Below are positions 15,038 to 19,004 of a DNA stretch of 19,004 nt, in pieces. Made by a program: the position numbers and the translations under genes. Source of the stretch: UBA11889 sp002313255 (lineage in GTDB: Bacteria > Pseudomonadota > Gammaproteobacteria > Pseudomonadales > Azotimanducaceae); NCBI GenBank assembly GCA_913045265.1, contig CAJWQX010000053.1, positions 1 to 19,004 on the forward strand. Reading direction: 5' to 3'. Positions within the stretch are counted from its first letter, which is position 1. Each line of letters begins with the position of its first letter. The notes under the pieces are model-generated. The model searched no databases, was not told where the DNA came from, and saw only the letters and a list, made by a program, of their open reading frames with translations.

Positions 15038-15947
15038 TTTCCTCAGCAATCAGCTGATACTGCTCGAGGTCATCCGTCAGAACACCGCCAATCATAATTT
15101 CAGAAGCCCCCGCGTCAACGATTTCACCGATGCGCTCAATCACGTAATTTTTTGGGCCCGCAGCCGATCCCTCGCCCAAGCGTCTGTTCGCCATGAATTC
15201 GGCAACTGCACTGCTGTCGTCAGTGACCATGGTCGGCATCAACACAGTGTAGCGAATCTCAGCAGGATCCCGACCGACGGTTTCGCAGTGCTTCTCCACT
15301 ACCCCTACTTTGTGATGAAAGTACTCGGCCGACATCGGACCGCCCGCCCAGCCATCAAGATTCATGATGTCGCCGCTTTGGGCCAGCGTTCTCAGCGTTC
15401 GTCGCTCACCGGTGCCACCAACTAATATCGGGATGTGGGGTTCTTGAAAACAACCCGGTGCCATCGGCGCTTCGTCCAAGTGGTAGTAGCGTCCGTTGAA
15501 CGAGACCGGACCTTCCTGCGTAAAGAGCGCACGAATAAGTTCAACCGCTTCTTCGAAACGATCTTGTCGCTCGCGCATCGAGGGAAAATCCCAACCGTAA
15601 GCCTCATGCTCACGCTTAAACCAAGACGCACCGATACCCAGCGTGAACCGTCCGTGAGAAATTTGGTCGAGTGTTGTCGCCATTTTTGCAACCAGCGCCG
15701 GATTACGATAGGTGTTACCCAATACCAAGTGCCCCAATCGCAACCGCTCGGTAAACCCCGCGACGGCCGCGATTAAGGTAAATGCCTCGTGTGCCGTCAG
15801 GTGTTCTTCTTCTCGGCGCCCCGGTGGGGGCAGGTAGTGATCGGCAAACCAAACGCTGCTCCATGGTCCAGCCTCTAGAAGTTCGACCACCGCGCGGATA
15901 CTGTCCCAGGTGTTCCGATAACATCCAACCTGCGCTCCAAATTCCAT
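15018..15947 (-). CDS. LLM-class (luciferase-like) oxidoreductase, second copy
   Basis: A 309-residue luciferase-like TIM-barrel protein on the minus strand. It has MEFGAQVGCYRNTWDSI, SSVWFADHYLPPPGRREEE, the ALVAKMATTLDQISHGRFTLGIGASWFKREHEAYG signature (about residues 90-125), the PILVGGTGERRTLRTLAQSGD block (about 174-194) and a final EIMIGGVL strand. It probably uses FMN or F420. GGAGG (plus-strand 15952-15956) lies 4 bp from the ATG at 15947. The last 20 bases overlap the 3' end of the convergent MFS gene, and the divergent formate dehydrogenase genes start 191 bp away. It diverges clearly from the LLM protein at 11821 (different N-terminus and active-site loops), so it is not a recent duplicate. 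Substrate unknown. Confidence 0.88.
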   Translation of the reverse strand: MEFGAQVGCYRNTWDSIRAVVELLEAGPWSSVWFADHYLPPPGRREEEHLTAHEAFTLIAAVAGFTERLRLGHLVLGNTYRNPALVAKMATTLDQISHGRFTLGIGASWFKREHEAYGWDFPSMRERQDRFEEAVELIRALFTQEGPVSFNGRYYHLDEAPMAPGCFQEPHIPILVGGTGERRTLRTLAQSGDIMNLDGWAGGPMSAEYFHHKVGVVEKHCETVGRDPAEIRYTVLMPTMVTDDSSAVAEFMANRRLGEGSAAGPKNYVIERIGEIVDAGASEIMIGGVLTDDLEQYQLIAEEIIPVFA

Positions 15948-16103
15948 AAAACCTCCAAAACGACACGTTTCGATAGCCTACCGTGATCACGCGTTTTCCG
16001 CATGCGTGCCATCGAATCCGAATGACATCGACCCACGCGGTCAAAGACACCGTCCAAGAAAGTGTCAGCTCGATCTCGTTAAATAACGCTAAGCACTTGA
16101 TTT

Positions 16104-16112
16104 TGTTATAGT
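16104..16112 (+). promoter_or_regulatory. Probable extended -10 promoter of the formate dehydrogenase genes
   Basis: TGTTATAGT combines a TGn extension with TATAGT, a 5/6 match to the sigma-70 -10 hexamer. It lies 26 bp before the fdsG ATG, which implies a short leader of about 20 bases. A good -35 is lacking, which is tolerated for extended -10 promoters. It stands in the 191-bp divergent gap from the LLM gene. Confidence 0.45.
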
Positions 16113-16138
16113 CCCTGGCCGAAAAAAATCTTATTTCG

Positions 16139-16573
16139 ATGACCGAAGACGATATTCGAACGCAAGTAGCTCCCCATCAACACAAGCTTGGTGGGACCAT
16201 CCACGCTCTCCATCAGTTGATGCGCGCTTACGGTTATATCCACCCTGAACATCTGCCAGTCGTCGCCGACGTCTTCAACATTAGCGTCGCCGAGGTCCGA
16301 GGCATCGTCAGTTTCTACGAGGACTTCAAAACCCATCCACCGGCAGCCACGACCATCCGAATTTGCCAAGCAGAAGCCTGCCAAGCCGTCGGAAGCCGCG
16401 AATTAACCAAGGAATTGGAAACAACCTATCAAACAAAACTGGGGCGTCGGGGGAACGATATTGAGCTTGAAGCCGTGTACTGCCTCGGACTGTGTGCCAC
16501 GGGTCCCGCCGCCCAAGTCAACGGTCGGCTAATTGCCAAAGCAAGCGCTGAGAAGCTGCAGGTACCCGAATGA
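16139..16573 (+). CDS. fdsG: NAD-dependent formate dehydrogenase, gamma subunit (NuoE/24-kDa-like)
   Basis: A 144-residue thioredoxin-like [2Fe-2S] protein homologous to NuoE. The cluster ligands are Cys76 and Cys81 (ICQAEACQAVG) and Cys115 and Cys119 (VYCLGLCATGPA). The N-terminal helical part (HALHQLMRAYGYIHPEHLPVVADVFNIS) is typical of the family. It carries electrons between the FMN subunit (next gene) and the catalytic subunit in the cytosol. The ATG at 16139 lacks a clear Shine-Dalgarno but fits the family start. The stop overlaps fdsB by 4 bp (ATGA). NuoE also occurs in complex I and in NAD-linked hydrogenases; the formate dehydrogenase assignment rests on the alpha subunit two genes downstream. 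Confidence 0.92.
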   Translation: MTEDDIRTQVAPHQHKLGGTIHALHQLMRAYGYIHPEHLPVVADVFNISVAEVRGIVSFYEDFKTHPPAATTIRICQAEACQAVGSRELTKELETTYQTKLGRRGNDIELEAVYCLGLCATGPAAQVNGRLIAKASAEKLQVPE

Positions 16574-18081
16574 CTACCGCGTACGTACCTCTCGATTCGG
16601 TCGCCGTCGCGATGGATGCGGATGCGATTGCAGAACAATTAATGCAGGCGGGAGTCACCGTTGTTCGAAACGGTTCGCGCGGTCTTGCGTGGCTCGAACC
16701 TCTCATTGAAGTCGAAAATGATAACGAGCGCATCGCCTACGGCCCGATATCGACAGACACGGTCGCCGACCTCATCACCGACGGCGTTCTGCACCACCAA
16801 GTGACCCGGCATCCGCTGTGTCGGGGGCCGATCGATAACCACGATTTTCTGAAATCACAACACAGGCTCGTATTTGACCGTATCGGCCATGACTCGCCGC
16901 TCGGTATCCCAGATCTCACCGATGTGCTTCAAGCGCTTGCGACGCCGCCCGATGTCCTCATCGATATGATTGAAACATCGGGGTTACGGGGTCGAGGCGG
17001 TGCCGGCTTTCCAGCCCACATCAAATGGCGAACAGTCAGGGAAACAGAAGCTCCGAGTAAATACCTTGTCTGCAATGCCGACGAAGGCGACTCGGGTACT
17101 TTTGCGGATCGGTTACTGCTTGAAGGCGATCCGTTCCGCTTGATTGAGGGCATGGTGATCGCCGGATACGCAACAGGGGCCAACCACGGCGTGGTCTACC
17201 TCCGCTCCGAATACCCAATCGCCGAAACCATATTTGAACAAGCGCTCGAGGTCGCGCGCGAACACAACCTTATAGGACCCAACGTCCTCGGTTCCGATTT
17301 CGACTTTGATCTCGAATTATTCGTAGGCGCAGGGGCATATATCTGTGGCGAGGAAACCTCGCTGCTCGAAAGCCTCGAGGGTCGACGCGGTCAAATACGA
17401 GTCAAACCGCCTGTGCCCGCCATCAGCGGCCTGCTTTCAATGCCAACGCTAGTCCATAACGTCATTAGCTTTGCATCGGTTCCCGCCATTGTGCGTTTAG
17501 GCGGCGACGTATATCGGGACCTAGGCGTTGCCCCATCGTCCGGCACCATGAGCTTTCAACTTGCGGGCAACATCAAACGCGGCGGTCTTATCGAAGTACC
17601 TTTTGGAATAACACTTCGTGAAATGGTGGAGGGATATGGTCACGGGACACTCTCCGGTCGACCATTTAAAACGCTTCAAATCGGCGGTCCTTTAGGCGCC
17701 TACCTTTCCCAACGGGAACTCGACATTGAGCTCACGTATGAAGCCATGGCAGATATCGGCGCGGGCATTGGCCACGGTGGACTGGTGATCTTCGACGACA
17801 CCGTAGACCTGGCTGAACAAGCGCGCTACGCATTCGAATTTTGTGAGCTGGAATCCTGCGGTAAGTGCACGCCTTGTCGAATCGGATCGGTTCGAGGCAA
17901 AGAGACCATGGAACAAATAATTAGCGGTCGCGCAAGCGACCAAGAATTCAATATGATTGACGATCTATGCGAGGTCATGGATCGCACGAGCCTGTGCCAG
18001 ATGGGCGGCATGACGCCAATCCCCGTGCGCAGCGCGATGGAGCGATTTCCGGGTGACTTCCGCCAAGGGACGAGGGTATGA
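16570..18081 (+). CDS. fdsB: NAD-dependent formate dehydrogenase, beta subunit (NuoF-like, FMN/NADH-binding)
   Basis: A 503-residue NuoF-type flavoprotein that passes electrons to NAD+. It has an N-terminal thioredoxin-like domain (1-100) lacking cluster cysteines. The NADH-binding loop GRGGAGFPAHIKW is at 141-153. The FMN region is CNADEGDSGTFADR (168-181), followed by GAGAYICGEETSLLESLEGRRG (253-274). The [4Fe-4S] site is ESCGKCTPCRIG with Cys430, Cys433, Cys436 and Cys476. Length and domain order fit FdsB rather than bare NuoF (about 430 residues). Start and stop both overlap neighbours by 4 bp (ATGA), so the three subunits are translationally coupled. With fdsG it forms the diaphorase part of the soluble enzyme; NADH is the product of formate oxidation. 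Confidence 0.94.
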   Translation: MTTAYVPLDSVAVAMDADAIAEQLMQAGVTVVRNGSRGLAWLEPLIEVENDNERIAYGPISTDTVADLITDGVLHHQVTRHPLCRGPIDNHDFLKSQHRLVFDRIGHDSPLGIPDLTDVLQALATPPDVLIDMIETSGLRGRGGAGFPAHIKWRTVRETEAPSKYLVCNADEGDSGTFADRLLLEGDPFRLIEGMVIAGYATGANHGVVYLRSEYPIAETIFEQALEVAREHNLIGPNVLGSDFDFDLELFVGAGAYICGEETSLLESLEGRRGQIRVKPPVPAISGLLSMPTLVHNVISFASVPAIVRLGGDVYRDLGVAPSSGTMSFQLAGNIKRGGLIEVPFGITLREMVEGYGHGTLSGRPFKTLQIGGPLGAYLSQRELDIELTYEAMADIGAGIGHGGLVIFDDTVDLAEQARYAFEFCELESCGKCTPCRIGSVRGKETMEQIISGRASDQEFNMIDDLCEVMDRTSLCQMGGMTPIPVRSAMERFPGDFRQGTRV

Positions 18082-19004
18082 GGCGATCCGAAGACGATCT
18101 GGGCACACCGGCCCCGCAAGGCACGGACAACGCCACGGTGTCGTTAACGATCGATGGGACACCGTTAACCGTCGCCGAAGGCACGTCCATCATGCGAGCC
18201 GCTCGAGAAGCCGGCATCATGGTTCCGAAACTTTGCTCAACCGACAGCCTCGACGCGTTTGGCTCGTGCAGGCTTTGCATGGTGGAAATCGAAGGCCGAC
18301 GCGGTCTTAACGCTTCCTGTACTGAACCCGTTGCCGAAGGCATGTCGGTTCGAACGCAGACCGAAGAATTGGCCCGATTGCGGCGCGGTGTCATGGAGCT
18401 CTATATATCGGACCACCCCCTCGACTGCCTCACCTGTTCCGCCAACGGCGACTGCGAACTTCAAGACATGGCGGGTGCAGTTGGGCTGCGCGAGGTCCGT
18501 TACGCCGAAGGCGACAACCATTTAGTAACGGAAAAAGACACATCCAACCCCTACTTTACCTTCGACGGGTCTAAATGCATCGTCTGTTCACGATGCGTAC
18601 GTGCGTGCGAAGAAGTCCAGGGAACATACGCGTTAACCGTGGATGGACGTGGATTTCAATCCAACATCAAAACCAGTGCTGAACAGTTTTTTGACTCGGA
18701 ATGCGTGTCGTGCGGCGCGTGCGTCCAGGCGTGCCCCACCGCGACACTAATGGAAAAATCTGTGATTGATCACGGCGTTCCCGATCGTTCAGTTCTTACC
18801 ACCTGCGCATACTGCGGCGTGGGCTGTTCGTTTAAGGCGGAGATCAAAGGCGACCAGGTCGTGCGCATGGTTCCCTACAAAGACGGCATGGCGAATCACG
18901 GTCATTCCTGCGTTAAAGGTCGCTTTGCTTGGGGTTATGCACAACACCCGGACCGAATTACCACGCCGATGATTCGGCAAACGACCGATGATCCATGGGA
19001 AGAA
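18078..19004 (+). CDS. fdsA: NAD-dependent formate dehydrogenase, alpha (catalytic) subunit, 5' part
   Basis: The first 309 residues of the molybdenum or tungsten catalytic subunit; the frame stays open to the right edge of the window. In order: a [2Fe-2S] ferredoxin domain (Cys53, Cys64, Cys67, Cys81); an NuoG-type His/Cys cluster, HPLDCLTCSANGDC (His113, Cys117, Cys120, Cys126); two bacterial ferredoxin clusters (Cys167/170/173/177 in CIVCSRCVRAC and Cys209/212/215/219 in CVSCGACVQACP); and the start of the molybdopterin domain with CAYCGVGC (Cys243, Cys246, Cys250, Cys278). The last block is that of formate dehydrogenase H/FdsA-type enzymes, not a complex I or hydrogenase subunit. GAGGG (18072-18076) precedes the ATG, which overlaps the fdsB stop. 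The full protein is normally over 900 residues, and the active-site Cys/Sec lies beyond the edge. Confidence 0.94.
   Translation, partial: MRRSEDDLGTPAPQGTDNATVSLTIDGTPLTVAEGTSIMRAAREAGIMVPKLCSTDSLDAFGSCRLCMVEIEGRRGLNASCTEPVAEGMSVRTQTEELARLRRGVMELYISDHPLDCLTCSANGDCELQDMAGAVGLREVRYAEGDNHLVTEKDTSNPYFTFDGSKCIVCSRCVRACEEVQGTYALTVDGRGFQSNIKTSAEQFFDSECVSCGACVQACPTATLMEKSVIDHGVPDRSVLTTCAYCGVGCSFKAEIKGDQVVRMVPYKDGMANHGHSCVKGRFAWGYAQHPDRITTPMIRQTTDDPWEE

Noticed and set aside
15983..16008. GTGATCAC palindrome and CACGC/GCGTG inverted repeat in the LLM-fdsG gap as an operator
   Set aside because: The arms are only 4-5 bp and not adjacent to a convincing promoter in the right place; chance is a sufficient explanation.
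16139..18081. Reading the NuoE/NuoF-like genes as complex I or an NAD-reducing hydrogenase
   Set aside because: The third gene carries the molybdopterin CAYCGVGC domain of formate dehydrogenase, and no hydrogenase or other nuo genes are present.
1..19004. Mobile elements, CRISPR, tRNA or rRNA
   Set aside because: No terminal inverted repeats, transposase or integrase motifs, regularly spaced repeats or RNA-gene signatures were seen on either strand.

Overview
The window is a gene-dense, moderately GC-rich stretch of bacterial chromosome. It reads as a catabolic (acyl-CoA type) gene cluster followed by the start of an NAD-linked formate dehydrogenase operon. Several features suggest an aerobic, heterotrophic proteobacterium: a YkgJ-type cysteine-cluster protein close to the gammaproteobacterial form, a Spinster-like MFS permease, COG3618-type amidohydrolases, luciferase-like (LLM) oxidoreductases and an FdsGBA-type formate dehydrogenase. 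A marine gammaproteobacterium is a plausible guess, but the taxonomy is inference. There are no rRNA, tRNA, CRISPR, phage, transposase or insertion-sequence signals.

Layout. (1) 1-1963: the 3' part of a DHA3/EntS-like MFS transporter, translationally coupled to two half-length MaoC-type hydratase genes. (2) 2000-2708: two genes that look unrelated to catabolism, a YkgJ-family cysteine-cluster protein and a small glycine-zipper lipoprotein. (3) 2838-8894: a thiolase-fold protein lacking the usual nucleophilic Cys, its DUF35 (zinc ribbon + OB-fold) partner, a FadD19-like acyl-CoA synthetase, a divergent HAD protein of the haloacid dehalogenase type, an NAD-type SDR dehydrogenase and a phytanoyl-CoA-dioxygenase-like Fe(II)/2-oxoglutarate oxygenase. 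(4) 8907-10526, minus strand: a large Spinster-like MFS transporter with two extra hydrophobic segments. (5) 10670-15037: amidohydrolase, LLM oxidoreductase, a second amidohydrolase and a third MFS transporter that seems to use a non-ATG start. (6) 15018-15947, minus strand: a second LLM oxidoreductase whose 3' end overlaps the third MFS gene by 20 bp. (7) 16139-19004: fdsG, fdsB and the 5' part of fdsA, encoding an NAD+-dependent formate dehydrogenase; fdsA runs off the right edge.

How the genes may work together (inference). The CoA ligase would activate a carboxylic acid, and the MaoC pair would hydrate an enoyl-CoA. The thiolase-fold/DUF35 pair would then cleave the hydroxyacyl-CoA by retro-aldol chemistry, as the Ltp2/ChsH2 system does in steroid side-chain degradation. 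The SDR, PhyH-like oxygenase, LLM proteins and amidohydrolases would supply oxidation, hydroxylation and C-C or C-O hydrolysis steps, and the MFS proteins import or export. Formate dehydrogenase could recover electrons from C1 units, but nothing in the window proves a functional link. No acyl-CoA dehydrogenase and no transcriptional regulator is present, so the pathway is incomplete here and the substrate is unknown.
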